Notes under the pieces: model-generated | What the model was told of the DNA's origin: nothing | The model's database searches: none | What the model saw: the letters and a program-made list of their open reading frames with translations, nothing else | Program-made: the position numbers and the translations under genes | Assembly (NCBI GenBank): GCA_009602735.1 | Contig: WELA01012229.1 | Location: forward strand, 40,465 to 70,283 | DNA length: 29,819 bases | Direction of reading: 5' to 3' | DNA from: Mesotaenium endlicherianum | Lineage: Eukaryota; Streptophyta; Zygnematophyceae; Zygnematales; Mesotaeniaceae | Shown: positions 10,036-20,100 of the stretch, in pieces | How positions within the stretch are numbered: position 1 is the stretch's first letter | Layout: each line of letters starts with the position of its first letter

Positions 10036-13000
10036 TCAATTTTTCCTCTTTCTTGTTCTTGCAGGCTGCCTCCAAGGGGTCTTCTGCTGCTTCTTGATGG
10101 TGGCAGGCTGCCTCCCTGAAGTCTTCGGGCTTCTAGTAGAGAGACTTGGGGCTGGTCCAAGATGGGGGTTGGCGGCATGGAAGCGCTTCAACTTTCTCTG
10201 AACTTTGTCAAGGTAGTGCGCCGCCACCCAACTATTCTCCGAATCTGGATATCCTTTCCACTTGATCAAGTATTGCTGCTGTCTCCTGAAATTTCTCATA
10301 GCCACTATGTCTTCCACTTCGTACTCCAAATGATCATCCACTATTGTTGGGGCTGGTGGGGTTGTCACACGTCCTGGGAACTTGTTGTCGGGTTGCACAT
10401 ATGGCTTGAAGAGGGAAGCGTGGAATACGGGGTCGATGTGCATAGTCTGGGGAAGTTCTAGCTTGAAAGCAACGGGGTTGACTTGCTGGATAATCTTGAA
10501 GGGTCCCAAATACTTGGGAGAGAACTTGCTGCCGGCAGGCCTGTTGTTCAGGGAAATGTTCTTGGATGATAGTAACACGTTGTCACCCACTCTGTACGTA
10601 ATTTCTCTTCTGGATCTGTTCGCCACTCTTGCTTGAGCATCTTGCGCGTGTTGTAGAGCTTTCTTCGCTGCTGTAAGGGCTGCTTCTAATGTCTCCATAA
10701 AATCTGTGGCTGCAGGTACTTCATCATGGCCAGCCGTGAAGCTCAGTGGCGTGGTCGGATGGAAGCCATAGTTGAGGAAGAATGGGGACTCTTGGGTAGA
10801 GGCCTGCGTAGTGTTGTTGTAGGCAAACTCGAGGGGGGTCAAGTACATGTCCCAGTCTTGCTCGAGGGTAGACACGTAGGCCTTTAGAGAGGTCTTTAGG
10901 GTACGATTCATACGCTCGGTTTGCCCATCTGATTGTGGGTGGTAGGCAGTAGACATATCCAGCGATGTACCCAAGTTCTTGAAGAGATTTTTCCAGAAAT
11001 GGCTTGTGAATCTTGGATCTCTATCTGACACAATTCTTGATGGTAGTCCATGGAGTCGGAAGATGTTGTCAAAGATGAGTCTTGCAAGTTGTGGTGCTGT
11101 AGCCTTAGTCGTCGTGGGAATAAAATGAGCCATCTTGGTAAGTCTGTCCACCACCGTGAGTATTGCATTATGGCCTCGAGGTGTCACGGGCAAGTCCACG
11201 ATAAGGTCCATTGAGATGTCCGTCCATTGTCTTTCGGGGATTGGTAGTGGTTGGAGGAGTCCTCCCGCCTTTTGCGATGATGGCTTGATTCTTTGGCATG
11301 TGTCACAGCTCCTGCAGTACTCCTTGACTTGCTTAGACATGCCTGGCCAACAATAAGTCCTAGCTAGAACGCCCGTGGTCCTTAGGATTCCAAAGTGTCC
11401 TCCAAGAGGGTTGTCGTGTGCTTCTCGTAGAAGCAAGAGCCGGAGGTCTAAGTCATTAGGAACACATCTCTGGCCCGTATCTTGCCTCACCCAATAATTG
11501 CCTTCTTGCTTCTTGCATGGGTCCAAGGCTGCTTCTCCGTTCTTGTAGTAAGGGTCTCTTTCATAGGCGGCTGAAAATCGAGCTTCCAGATCTGTCTTCA
11601 GGGATACCATCACTGCATTTAATTGCAGTCTTGAGAGGGGGTCAGCCGGGTTTGTCTTGCCGGGCTGGTACTGAATCGTGATGTTGTATTGTTGCAAGTA
11701 TCCGCTCCATCTTGCTTGTCTCCTTGAGAGATACGGCTGCGTTTGGAGGTGCTTTAACGCCTCGTGGTCCGTGGTGACCAGTACTTTGCGTCCTTCAACG
11801 TAGCAGCGCCAAACCTTCAAGGCATGTACAATCGCCAATGCCTCTCGCTCCGTGGTTGTATAATTTTGCTCGGCTGGATTTAGCTTCCTTGACTCGTAGG
11901 CGATGGGCTGCAGTCCCTTGCCTTGGTCTTGAAGCAGGATTGCTCCTATTGCATAGGAAGATGCATCGGTGATGACGTGGAAGGGCCAATCTGGGTTTGG
12001 ACTTGGGAGTGTGAGCACCGGGGATGTGGTCAATCTTCGCTTTAACTCTTGAAATGCCTCTTCCTCTTTCTCGGTCCATGTATATAGCCTGTCCTTCTTG
12101 AGTAGATCTGTCAGGGGGGCTGCTATGTGCGAGAAGCCTTGGATGAATTTTCTGTACCAATTGGCAAATCCCAAGAATGACTGGAGTTCTTTCTTGGTCG
12201 TGGGGGTTGGCCATTCCTCCACCACCGTGGTCTTCTTGGGGTCCATCTTGATGCCATCAGCAGTCACGTGGAGACCTAGGAACTCCACTTCTTGTTTGGC
12301 AAACTCGCACTTTGACTCCTTCGCAAATAGCTTGTTTTGCTTCAATACTTCAAGGACTTCTTTCAAGTGTCTCGCATGCTCTTCAAGGGTCTTGCTGTAG
12401 ATAAGGATGTCATCGATGAATACCACCACAAATCTGTCCAACATGGGCTGAAATATGGTGTTCATCATAGTCATGAAAGTTGCTGGCGCGTTGGTGAGTC
12501 CAAATGGCAGGACCATGAACTCAAAATGTCCATATCTTGTCCTGAATGCCGTCTTCTCTATGTCCGGTTCTGCGATGCGAATCTGGTGGTAGCCGCTCCG
12601 TAAGTCAATCTTCGTGAAGTACTTGGCTCCAACCAGCCGGTCCATGAGCTCATCCATGCGCGGCAGCGGGTATCGATTCTTGATGGTGATCTTGTTGAGG
12701 GCGCGATAGTCCACACACATCCTCAAGGTACCATCTTTCTTCTTGACAAATAGCACCGGGGCTCCAAATGGCGACTTGCTAGGTCGAATGAAGCCATGCT
12801 CCAGTAGCTCCTTGATTTGCTTCTTGACTTCGTCTAGCTCCGTGTATGACATTTTGAACGTAGGCCGAGAGATGGGCTTGCTTCCGGGCTCCAACTCTAT
12901 CTTGTGGTCTACGAATCTTTTGGGGGGTAGGCCCTTGGGCAATTCCGGGGAGAACACTTCTTTGTAGTCCTCTAAGACTTCTTGTATCTCCTTGGGAACG

Positions 13001-13701
13001 GGGCTGCCTTCTTGACTCTCGATGTCTTTCTTGATGTCTTTTGGCGTGATCAAGGCCAAAAGAAGCTCGTGTCCCTTCCTCACAAGTCTCTTGAGTTGGA
13101 GGGCGGACAATAGTATCTCGTGTGCCGGCTTCTGGATGTCTTGGGTCTGGATATTCTGGATTGCGCGCAAAATACAGATTCTTGAAGTGATGTCATTCTT
13201 GATCTTGATAGTACCGGTCCTCCAATCAACTTGGGGGTTGTGCTTGGTCAACCAAGGCGTCCCTAGGATGACGTCGTACTTGCCCAATTGCATGGGGGAG
13301 AACACTACTCTATCCTTGAAGGACTTGATAGAGAGTGCCAAGGGGTACGTCTTCTTGGAAGGGGTAGTATAGGAGAATCCATCGGGCATCATAATCTCCT
13401 CGTCGTGGTCAAGAGTTCGCATAGTAATACCGTGCTTGGTGGCAAAATCTGCAGCAATGAAGTTGCCTTGAGCTCCGCTATCCACCAAGATGTGGACCTT
13501 CTCTCCTCCAAGGTAACCTCTCAAACTCATTGGGGCTGGAACGTCGTCTTCAACGGGGGTCTCCACCTCACTTGGCGTGTTGCCTTCTCGTGAAGTGGGT
13601 CTTGGGGTGGTAGGCTCCTGGCCTACCGGCGCTGTCCGTTTTTTGACAACTTTTTGGGGCATGAAAGTGCACGATGGCCCTTTTCCTTGCAATAGAAGCA
13701 T
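10036..13701 (-). CDS. pol: Chromovirus Pol polyprotein (PR-RT-RNase H-INT-chromodomain), copy B
   Basis: This is a 1221-codon open frame, intact from 13701 to a TGA at 10036-10038, lying in the -1 frame relative to gag and overlapping it by 79 nt. Translation is probably by frameshift at 13638-13644, not from the ATG at 13701. Domains by residue: aspartic protease with VDSGAQGNF (73-81); reverse transcriptase (about 300-480) with DLRSGYHQI and FIDDILIYS (428-436); RNase H with TDASSYAIG (578-586), Glu620 and TDHEAL (644-649); integrase with a zinc-binding segment (HDNPLGGH, then CRSCDTC at 797-802) and candidate catalytic Asp832, Asp893 and Glu929; a chromodomain (about 1126-1175) with [16 protein letters not shown]. 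It copies element RNA to DNA and inserts it. Chromodomains of this family are thought to steer integration to modified chromatin. No disabling change was seen. Confidence 0.93.
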   Translation of the reverse strand: MLLLQGKGPSCTFMPQKVVKKRTAPVGQEPTTPRPTSREGNTPSEVETPVEDDVPAPMSLRGYLGGEKVHILVDSGAQGNFIAADFATKHGITMRTLDHDEEIMMPDGFSYTTPSKKTYPLALSIKSFKDRVVFSPMQLGKYDVILGTPWLTKHNPQVDWRTGTIKIKNDITSRICILRAIQNIQTQDIQKPAHEILLSALQLKRLVRKGHELLLALITPKDIKKDIESQEGSPVPKEIQEVLEDYKEVFSPELPKGLPPKRFVDHKIELEPGSKPISRPTFKMSYTELDEVKKQIKELLEHGFIRPSKSPFGAPVLFVKKKDGTLRMCVDYRALNKITIKNRYPLPRMDELMDRLVGAKYFTKIDLRSGYHQIRIAEPDIEKTAFRTRYGHFEFMVLPFGLTNAPATFMTMMNTIFQPMLDRFVVVFIDDILIYSKTLEEHARHLKEVLEVLKQNKLFAKESKCEFAKQEVEFLGLHVTADGIKMDPKKTTVVEEWPTPTTKKELQSFLGFANWYRKFIQGFSHIAAPLTDLLKKDRLYTWTEKEEEAFQELKRRLTTSPVLTLPSPNPDWPFHVITDASSYAIGAILLQDQGKGLQPIAYESRKLNPAEQNYTTTEREALAIVHALKVWRCYVEGRKVLVTTDHEALKHLQTQPYLSRRQARWSGYLQQYNITIQYQPGKTNPADPLSRLQLNAVMVSLKTDLEARFSAAYERDPYYKNGEAALDPCKKQEGNYWVRQDTGQRCVPNDLDLRLLLLREAHDNPLGGHFGILRTTGVLARTYCWPGMSKQVKEYCRSCDTCQRIKPSSQKAGGLLQPLPIPERQWTDISMDLIVDLPVTPRGHNAILTVVDRLTKMAHFIPTTTKATAPQLARLIFDNIFRLHGLPSRIVSDRDPRFTSHFWKNLFKNLGTSLDMSTAYHPQSDGQTERMNRTLKTSLKAYVSTLEQDWDMYLTPLEFAYNNTTQASTQESPFFLNYGFHPTTPLSFTAGHDEVPAATDFMETLEAALTAAKKALQHAQDAQARVANRSRREITYRVGDNVLLSSKNISLNNRPAGSKFSPKYLGPFKIIQQVNPVAFKLELPQTMHIDPVFHASLFKPYVQPDNKFPGRVTTPPAPTIVDDHLEYEVEDIVAMRNFRRQQQYLIKWKGYPDSENSWVAAHYLDKVQRKLKRFHAANPHLGPAPSLSTRSPKTSGRQPATIKKQQKTPWRQPARTRKRKN
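13609..13644 (-). promoter_or_regulatory. Predicted -1 ribosomal frameshift signal (slippery heptamer plus hairpin)
   Basis: In gag frame the RNA reads TCA AAA AAC, which contains the heptamer A AAA AAC (13644-13638), a classic X XXY YYZ slip site. Ten bases later comes a perfect 7-bp stem with a 5-base loop, GGTAGGC-CAGGA-GCCTACC (13627-13609). The gag stop TAG (13625-13623) lies inside the stem. Slipping back one base enters the pol frame. The same heptamer and hairpin are present in copy A (slip site 8583-8589). Confidence 0.82.
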
Positions 13702-14753
13702 AGTCCAGCCGTCATGAGAGCTTCTTTTTCAGCCGGGGAGAGTCTTGCTTTCACTCCTTGCTGGTTTCTTGCATCATAAGTGTCATTGGAGGGTCTTCCA
13801 CTCTTCCGGGCAGCCGCGGGGTCCCTTTTAATAACTCCGATTTCCATGGGTGTGGGTCCAGATTCGGATGTGGAAGGGGCTGCGTACACCCGCGTCGTCG
13901 GTACCCGTGAAGATGAAGGCACGGAGTGCTTGAAATCCAAGGTATCCACCTTTTGGGCCACTTCAATGATCTTTGAGAAGTCCGTCAAGTCGCGTAACTC
14001 CACTTCCTTTGCCACCTTGGGTTTGAGGCCAAAGATGTAGCGGTCAATCTTCTCCTCGAGAGACATGTTGGGGATCTCAAGAGTGAGGGCGTGAAATCTG
14101 GATGTATACTCTTGAACGGACGTCGTTTGCTTGAGATGGTGGAGCTTTCCTCGGGCAATCTTCTCCGCATTGATGGGCATGAATTGCTTCTTGAGGGCCT
14201 CACGAAAATCTGCCCATCTTGCATATGATGGTGGGGGCTCTTGGCCGAGCATGGGGTGCGCCATAGCTTGATATATAGCCGCTTGATAGTTACGCCACCA
14301 TGATGTTGCTGCTCCTCTAAGTAAGGTAACGGCAAAGGGAACGTAGTCCTCCTCGGGTACTTCAAGGAATGCGAGGTACGTCTCCACTTGGTAGAGCCAT
14401 AAATTCAGGTTGGCACCTTTCCCGGGGTTGAAAGTGTCGGGTTTGCCGGGCTTGATGAGTTTCCTTGCTCTCGTTGGCTCTTGTGGAGGCGCTTGAGCCG
14501 GGGCTGGATTTTGAGCATTGCTCGCAATAGGGGCAACCATGGCAGCCATAGCTTCTCTTGACGCTTGCACGGTTGCTTCATAGGTGGCCAAGCCCACTTG
14601 GTTGTGGACGGTCATTAAGAAGGCTGCCCACTCATTTGCGGGAACTCCTTGTGGTGGGGTCAACTTTGCTATAGCGACTGCCACTGGATTTGACGGTGCT
14701 CCTCCTTGTGGTGCTTCTTGTTGTTGCAAATTTTCTTGAGTGGGCTCTCCCAT
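13623..14753 (-). CDS. gag: Chromovirus Gag (capsid/nucleocapsid), copy B
   Basis: This is a 376-codon frame starting 112 bases inside the 5' LTR. The N-terminal part (about 1-95) is rich in Ala, Pro and Gln. The middle, about 100-270, contains the retrotransposon Gag core with [43 protein letters not shown] and a [11 protein letters not shown] segment. Near the C-terminus [14 protein letters not shown] is a CCHC zinc knuckle (C-X2-C-X4-H-X4-C) for RNA packaging. The protein forms the virus-like particle in which reverse transcription occurs. It ends TAG at 13623-13625; a share of ribosomes is predicted to shift to pol just before this. The ATG at 14753 is the first that opens this frame after the leader. 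No lesion was seen. Confidence 0.92.
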   Translation of the reverse strand: MGEPTQENLQQQEAPQGGAPSNPVAVAIAKLTPPQGVPANEWAAFLMTVHNQVGLATYEATVQASREAMAAMVAPIASNAQNPAPAQAPPQEPTRARKLIKPGKPDTFNPGKGANLNLWLYQVETYLAFLEVPEEDYVPFAVTLLRGAATSWWRNYQAAIYQAMAHPMLGQEPPPSYARWADFREALKKQFMPINAEKIARGKLHHLKQTTSVQEYTSRFHALTLEIPNMSLEEKIDRYIFGLKPKVAKEVELRDLTDFSKIIEVAQKVDTLDFKHSVPSSSRVPTTRVYAAPSTSESGPTPMEIGVIKRDPAAARKSGRPSNDTYDARNQQGVKARLSPAEKEALMTAGLCFYCKEKGHRALSCPKKLSKNGQRR

Positions 14754-14852
14754 CGGCGCTGGACGAGGGTCTCTTGGAGAGGAAGGGCTTCCTTCGAAAG
14801 CTTGCTGTTGGTCTTAAGGATCGGCCATCTTCTTGTGCTACCAAAGTGCCTA

Positions 14853-14864
14853 GCTCCGATACCA
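14853..14864 (-). other. Primer-binding site, initiator-Met tRNA type
   Basis: One base inside LTR3 the minus strand reads TGGTATCGGAGC. It differs at one base from TGGTATCAGAGC, the complement of the 3' end of plant initiator methionine tRNA, which many plant LTR elements use. It shows that copy B runs leftward from LTR3. Copy A has no equivalent. Confidence 0.85.
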
Positions 14865-14865
14865 C

Positions 14866-15416
14866 TGTAGTGAAACAGATAGATGAAGTACTTAGTGAAA
14901 TATAATACTTTATCTATTCAAGACAAGGATCTTTGAACACAAGTGGTAGCTTCTTGAAAGAGAGATGGCTTCTTGAAAGTTAATATATTTCTGGATTTTG
15001 GCAAGTACAAGAGTGATTCTGGAATGTCTTTCTATGTTCTAGCTCTTGTTTATATACTTGCTACATAACTAATTTCTAGGAAGGTGCATGTTGATGTGTT
15101 GGCACCCAACACATCCCAAAACTTGCCACCTCTTTCTAGAATAATGTACACATGTCCNACATCCCAAAACTTGCCACCTCTTTCTATAATAATGTACACA
15201 TGTCCTTTTGACCCAAAAATGGCACATTTGACTTTCGCCACATGGAGTTCTTCTAGGTCCTTCCTCTAACTTCAAAAATGCCTTAGAAGGTTCAAAGGAC
15301 ATGAACCAAATCACTAGAGTATCTATTCACACTTGACTCCACACAATACTACTCCAAATATATTCAAAAGCATTAAAATATATGCAAACTAATATTTTAA
15401 AACTCAAATCACTACA
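14866..15416 (-). repeat. LTR3, 5' LTR of copy B, split by a contig join at 15158
   Basis: It starts TGTAGTGA and ends TCACTACA. It is longer than the others only because 47 bases before the N at 15158 are repeated after it, with one mismatch. Left of the N it carries the 13-bp segment that LTR1 lacks. Right of about 15230 it agrees with LTR1 wherever LTR1 and LTR2 differ. The join may therefore combine two different LTRs. Confidence 0.9.
15049..15056 (-). promoter_or_regulatory. TATA box in LTR3 (element promoter)
   Basis: The minus strand reads TATATAAA here, followed by ACAAGAGCTAG. The motif is kept in all three LTRs and lies in mid-LTR, as expected for the U3/R boundary of an LTR promoter. 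The transcription start was not determined. Confidence 0.6.
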
Positions 15417-15421
15417 ACAGC
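15417..15421. repeat. Target-site duplication, right copy (ACAGC)
   Basis: ACAGC directly follows the end of LTR3 and matches 3676-3680. LTR2 has no such flank on its left side, where CGCGG is found. Confidence 0.85.
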
Positions 15422-17101
15422 AGTATTTAATCAGCTTAAATAAAATGCGTCAAAGATGAATAATAATAATCATCATTCTTGAGATACTGAGGGCATTCAC
15501 GACTTGTTTTATGAGATTTTTCTATGGGTATTTTGAATGTGGGTATGTCAATCACTATGTCAAGTATATACATATTAAAGCTAGATGTGTTCAGACCCTG
15601 GGCGCATGTTCCATGTATGACCTAGAGGACAGATTTTAACAACTTTCTGAGGAAAATGGTGAAAAAAAATCAAAAAAAGATCAATATATTCAAAACGATG
15701 CACATTATGGTTACATGTTTACACCCATAATCCCATGATAGGTCCCAATACGCAGGGATATTGCCTACAAGTCAACTTGGAAGATGACAAATACTTGCAT
15801 TTATTCCAAAAAAAGTTTAAGTTGAGATGCCACTTAAGAAGAAATTGCCAGGGGGTGTAAGCTCACAGAATGTGAACCACAAGATGCACATATTGGAAAC
15901 AATGCATTGCTCGTAAATGTAAGCAAATCATTACGGCTGTCACGGAAATACTTAGTGTAGAAGTTCGACCAGATAATTGCATCCATTTCTATGTTAAGGA
16001 GCTTGTTGCTAGTAAAAACGTTAATCTATTCCCTTTTTAACTTAAATGACAAAAACGCTCCTTAAGGACCAAATTAGGAGTATGCAATGAGGCTGATCAA
16101 GTGTCAAGGGGGGGCATCAATATTGTATTTCAGAAATTGCAAAGTAAACCCCTTCCATCTATGCCATTGTGCATTTATACAGAGTGCAAAAAGACCACTT
16201 CTATTTCAAGCACAAAGGACTCTCCTGCAGGAAATACTTGAGGGTTGGACAACGTATACTAACGGAGATATAAGAAGCCCTCATCAAATGCCCTACTCCT
16301 AAGCATGAACGAGGAATTCATCACAAATCTCTTAGCATGACAAACTACACTACACTAAGTGAATTGATGTAGAGAATTCGTCCTACAAAACATCGTCATG
16401 CATCTCTACATGCTTCTTGCACAAGTACACGCCACGCCATCCTTGACGACCACAAGGTCTCGTGCAACATGCGCTCTAACTTCATCATCTCCCACATCCT
16501 CCCCTTCGCCTCCCTCACCCCCCCCCCCTCCGCTTGTATAGAATGTGATTACCCGAACTTCAATGGAAATACCCCCTCGTTTGCACAGGCTAAATGAGGG
16601 CCAAGAAGAAAAAAAAAAGAAAAAAAAAAGAGTATTTGGCGTGCGACACCTGTACAATCCACATCCAGCCCACCTTCTGTGAAAAACGAGGCTCCTTGAC
16701 TTCACTGGCCTCCACAATCTGAGCACAACTCCTGCTGGTCCGGCAGGTTGGCAGAACGGCAGCAAAAAGGTCAGGTAAGTGCCAGGGGGGAGGGAATCCG
16801 GGAAAGGGGCGGGGGNNNNNNNNNNNNNNNNNNNNNNNNNNNNNNNNNNNNNNNNNNNNNNNNNNNNNNNNNNNNNNNNNNNNNNNNNNNNNNNNNNNNN
16901 NNNNNNNNNNNNNNNNNNNNNNNNNNNGGGGGGTGGAGAGAGGAGCACGGGGAAGGGGGAAGGAGGAGGAGGGAAATGGGGAAACACGATGCCACGTCCT
17001 CATCGTACGGAAAAGCTCCATTGCCACAGGGGCTCCCCAACAGGAGGCCGCGGAGCTTCGGCTCAAGTTCATCCAGCCGGGAGCGTAACAAGACCTCAGC
17101 C
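15422..17101. other. No gene recognised; includes a 112-base N gap
   Basis: From 15422 to about 16400 the sequence is AT-rich with no convincing coding frame. A-rich runs lie at 16609-16631 and a C-rich run at about 16519-16530. N fills 16816-16927, and the gap is bordered by G runs on both sides. The part just left of 17102 should contain the 3' untranslated region of the TPR gene. Confidence 0.5.
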
Positions 17102-20100
17102 TCACTGTACAGGAGGGTCTGTGTCTGCTGGCAGAGCCGAGGGGGAGCCTTGCTCGCAAGCGGGGGCAGCAGGGGACGCCGACAAGCTGCCACTTGGCTC
17201 TGCAGGGGCCTCTCCAGAAACCTCCGTAGAAGCCTCCAGTAGAGAAGGTGAGGGGACAGCTGGCGGATGAGCCGCCATGGGGTCTCGGACAACAGCTCGC
17301 CGCAAAGCCAGGCCTCCCCCGGCGGCTGGCGGGACTCCGGCCCAAGCCGCCAGCCTGGCAGTGTCCGCCACGCCAGCCGCTTCCACCTGGCGCTGTCGCT
17401 GAGCGTGGCGCTGGGCTCGCTGCAGCTCACCCTGAATCTCGGCACTGCCAGGCTGCATCACGTCCACCACCCCTCCGATATATGCGTCAATTATATACTC
17501 ACACACATCACGGTTGTCGGCCGACATCCTGCTACTGCGCGTCACACATCCCACACACGCACACACATACACAAGCCCAACATACACGTCCCACATATAT
17601 ATGCAGACACATGCACAGATATGCACATCCACATACACATGCACACACACACACACACGCGCGCAAATGCACATGCACACACACGCGTGCAACACACATA
17701 CACAGGCACATATGCACATCCCACGTACACATGCACACACACACACCCACACACACGCACATGCACATGCAAACGGAACATGCAGGCTTTCCCACAACAA
17801 GGAGCAGTATCGTCTGAGCAATCTCTTGAAGTCTGTGAGCCCTACTTGGGCAGGAAGTGAAGAGGGTGCGGAAACACCACAGGCAACCGTCTTCTCAGAA
17901 ACACGTCGGGTGAAGAGACGTGCGTCTGGGCTAGGGTGGGGGAACAACTCTCCGTACACAGAGGGCAGAGAGAGGTGAAGGGGGAGGGAGACGACAGCAA
18001 GTGCAGGAGGAGGAAGGGGCAGAAGATTCGAGGAAGTGCAAAGGGGAAAGAGGGAAGAGCAGATGGGACGTGCCACGGCCGCGTGCGCAGAGGCATCCTC
18101 AGGGGGCCAGTTCCAGACAAGTCAATCGCTAAAGATGCCCCCCCAGCCTCAGCCTCAGCCCCATGCCCAGCCCCAGCCCCAACCCCAACCCCCGCCTCAG
18201 CCTCAGCACAGCCTCAGAGCCAGCCCCAGCCGCAGCCTCAGCCCCAGCCTTAGCCTCGGCCCAGCCTCAGCCCCGGGCTCACCTGCAAGAGGAGGGCAGC
18301 GCGCGCGCTCTCCAGCGCCAAGCCGGGCTCGCCGTAGTTGAGCTGAGCGCGCGCCAACGTCAGCCATGCCTGCCACGCACGCGAGGGAGAGAGCGCGGCG
18401 CGGAGGAGGGCACGCGTCAATTCCCGGCATTTCTTGGCCAGGGCCGCTGGAGGAGGCGCAGATTGGACGCAGATAGCCCCAGCAGCAGCGGCAGCAAATT
18501 GTACACGGGGCTCTGGCTTCTTCAATTTCAGGGTGTCAGATTCTGCGAAGCCCAGCAAGCGGCGGACCCGTCGCACATGAGCGCAGCACAAAAAAGGGAG
18601 GAAGGCAAGCTCCGGGCACGTGCCCGGACGCTTCTGCCGCGCAGCTCCAGGGCCGGCCAACGTGTGGTGGAATCAAACAGATCAAACGCGGGACAGGGAC
18701 GAAGCTCCTTGAGAGGGGCAGCAGCGGAGGTCGTCCCGCTTCCGGCTTCAAGCTTCTGACCATGGGTCCCCGCCCAACTTCCTTGCCGGAGTTCCCAGCC
18801 TAAGAGCCCGTTGCATTGCTTTAGGAGAGGTCTCTCTCTGGCTCATCGTGTGGCTCTCAACAATGCTCAGCCACAGAAGAATCCAATCTCTTGCTCTTTG
18901 AGCCGGCTGGAGTCGCTGGGCCTCCCAGGGGCCAACACTGGAGCCAGCTAGCGTGACGGGGGCTTTCCAGGGACGAAGGAACAAATCCACTCTTGGAGCC
19001 AGCGCGCATCTCAGGGGTTCCCTACAAGAAACAGATGGAGCCAGCCTGTGTCGCAGGCCTCCCCAGGAAAGCACGCTAGCCACAACACTACTCCAGGTGA
19101 GCTGCACGCAGCTGCAAAGGGGCGCAGGCGCAAGCTCTCTCCGTGCATGCTCAAGTGACTCGTTCATCGATTGCTCACTCCCTCCAAAACCTGAAACGAC
19201 TCACTGGACATAGACTGGAGACATAAGCGAAGGCTCGCTGAGGCTCGAGATAAAAGGATGTACTTGTCAAAAGACAAGGAAGAGGGAGAGAACCGGAGAG
19301 GAGAATGAGCAGGTGAGGGATGGGTTGGGGGAACTTACGTCTGCCCACTCCGGCTTCAGCTCCGTGGCCCCTGCTCAAGCGCAAAACCCCCCCCCTCCCT
19401 CGGCCCGACCCCCCCGGCCCAAGGAGTCCAAGTCTTTCTCAGTCTCTTTGCTGGGCAGATAAAAAGGCGACTGAGAGCGCAACACAGACCCGAGCCATGG
19501 TCAGCCCATGGCGAGGTGGCGAGCACACGTCTCGATGCATGCCGCTGGCAGAGCCCAACACACAGGTGAGGCGATGACTCCCGTGACTTTCTTTTTTTTT
19601 GCTATTTCCAAGTAATCAAGCTCGACGTCACGCCACAGGTTTCGTCCAAGTTGCACAGGGACAAACTCCCCCTTCTGTCAGGCCCTGCGTGCTTCTTTCC
19701 TCGTTCCGTAATCCGCCCTTCTTTCAGTCAGATCTGCGACCCTGCAGGGAGGTCCTCCAGGAGGGGGGGATGCTGCATCTGACATACGCGTGGCAGCTTG
19801 CACGGCAGCCCAGGAGGAGCCCGTCTCCATCAGAAGCTGAGCCTTCTGCTCGTGCAGGATCGCATGCCTGGGAGCCATGGCCAGAGCTGTCTCCCACCGG
19901 CTCAGGGCTGCTGCAAATCCTCCTGCCTGCCAATCAAGTTGCGGACTTGTGCATGTCATCGGAGGGTACTTGTGATTGGGATTGGGTGCTAAGACTGCCA
20001 GCAGAGATACACCACACGTGAGCCCTGTACAACTCTAAGGCATCTAACTCTCCGTGGAGTGCCAAGCTGTAAGGCCAGCTAAAGCTAAAAATTACCACCA

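Larger units (their letters stand above)
3681..15416 (-). mobile_element. Composite Ty3/gypsy chromovirus: LTR1-copy A-LTR2-copy B-LTR3
   Basis: Three LTRs in the same orientation start with TGTAGTGA and end with TCACTACA, and they enclose two internal regions read on the minus strand. Copy B (9267-14865) has PBS, gag, pol and polypurine tract; copy A (4171-8763) lacks PBS and most of gag. The domain order protease, reverse transcriptase, RNase H, integrase, chromodomain places it in the chromovirus branch of Metaviridae. ACAGC flanks only the outer ends. Because LTR2 abuts the gag of copy A exactly at its terminus, copy B looks inserted into the older element A. The far side of that insertion (second inner target repeat, remaining gag, one LTR) is absent. 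It may have been removed by LTR-LTR recombination or lost in the contig join at 15158. Confidence 0.9.

Noticed and set aside
4171..14865. Possible CRISPR-like or defence system suggested by the large repeats
   Set aside because: The repeats are LTRs with TG/CA ends, PBS, polypurine tract and target duplication, in plant-type spliced DNA. No array of short spaced repeats exists.
3681..15416. Interpretation as simple tandem amplification by recombination between two whole elements' LTRs
   Set aside because: That process would leave a PBS and full gag next to LTR2 in copy A. Both are missing, exactly up to the LTR tip, which fits integration into gag better.
16406..17445. Long frames on both strands across the N block
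   Set aside because: They read through 112 Ns and G/C-rich sequence, so the length is an artefact.
17248..17978. His/Thr-rich plus-strand and Cys/Val-rich minus-strand frames
   Set aside because: These translate the CA/TG microsatellite in intron 3 of the TPR gene. Three overlapping frames stay open for the same compositional reason.
18036..18341. Pro/Gln/Ser-rich frames on the plus strand
   Set aside because: They are translations of the CAGCCC hexamer array and are antisense to the TPR gene.
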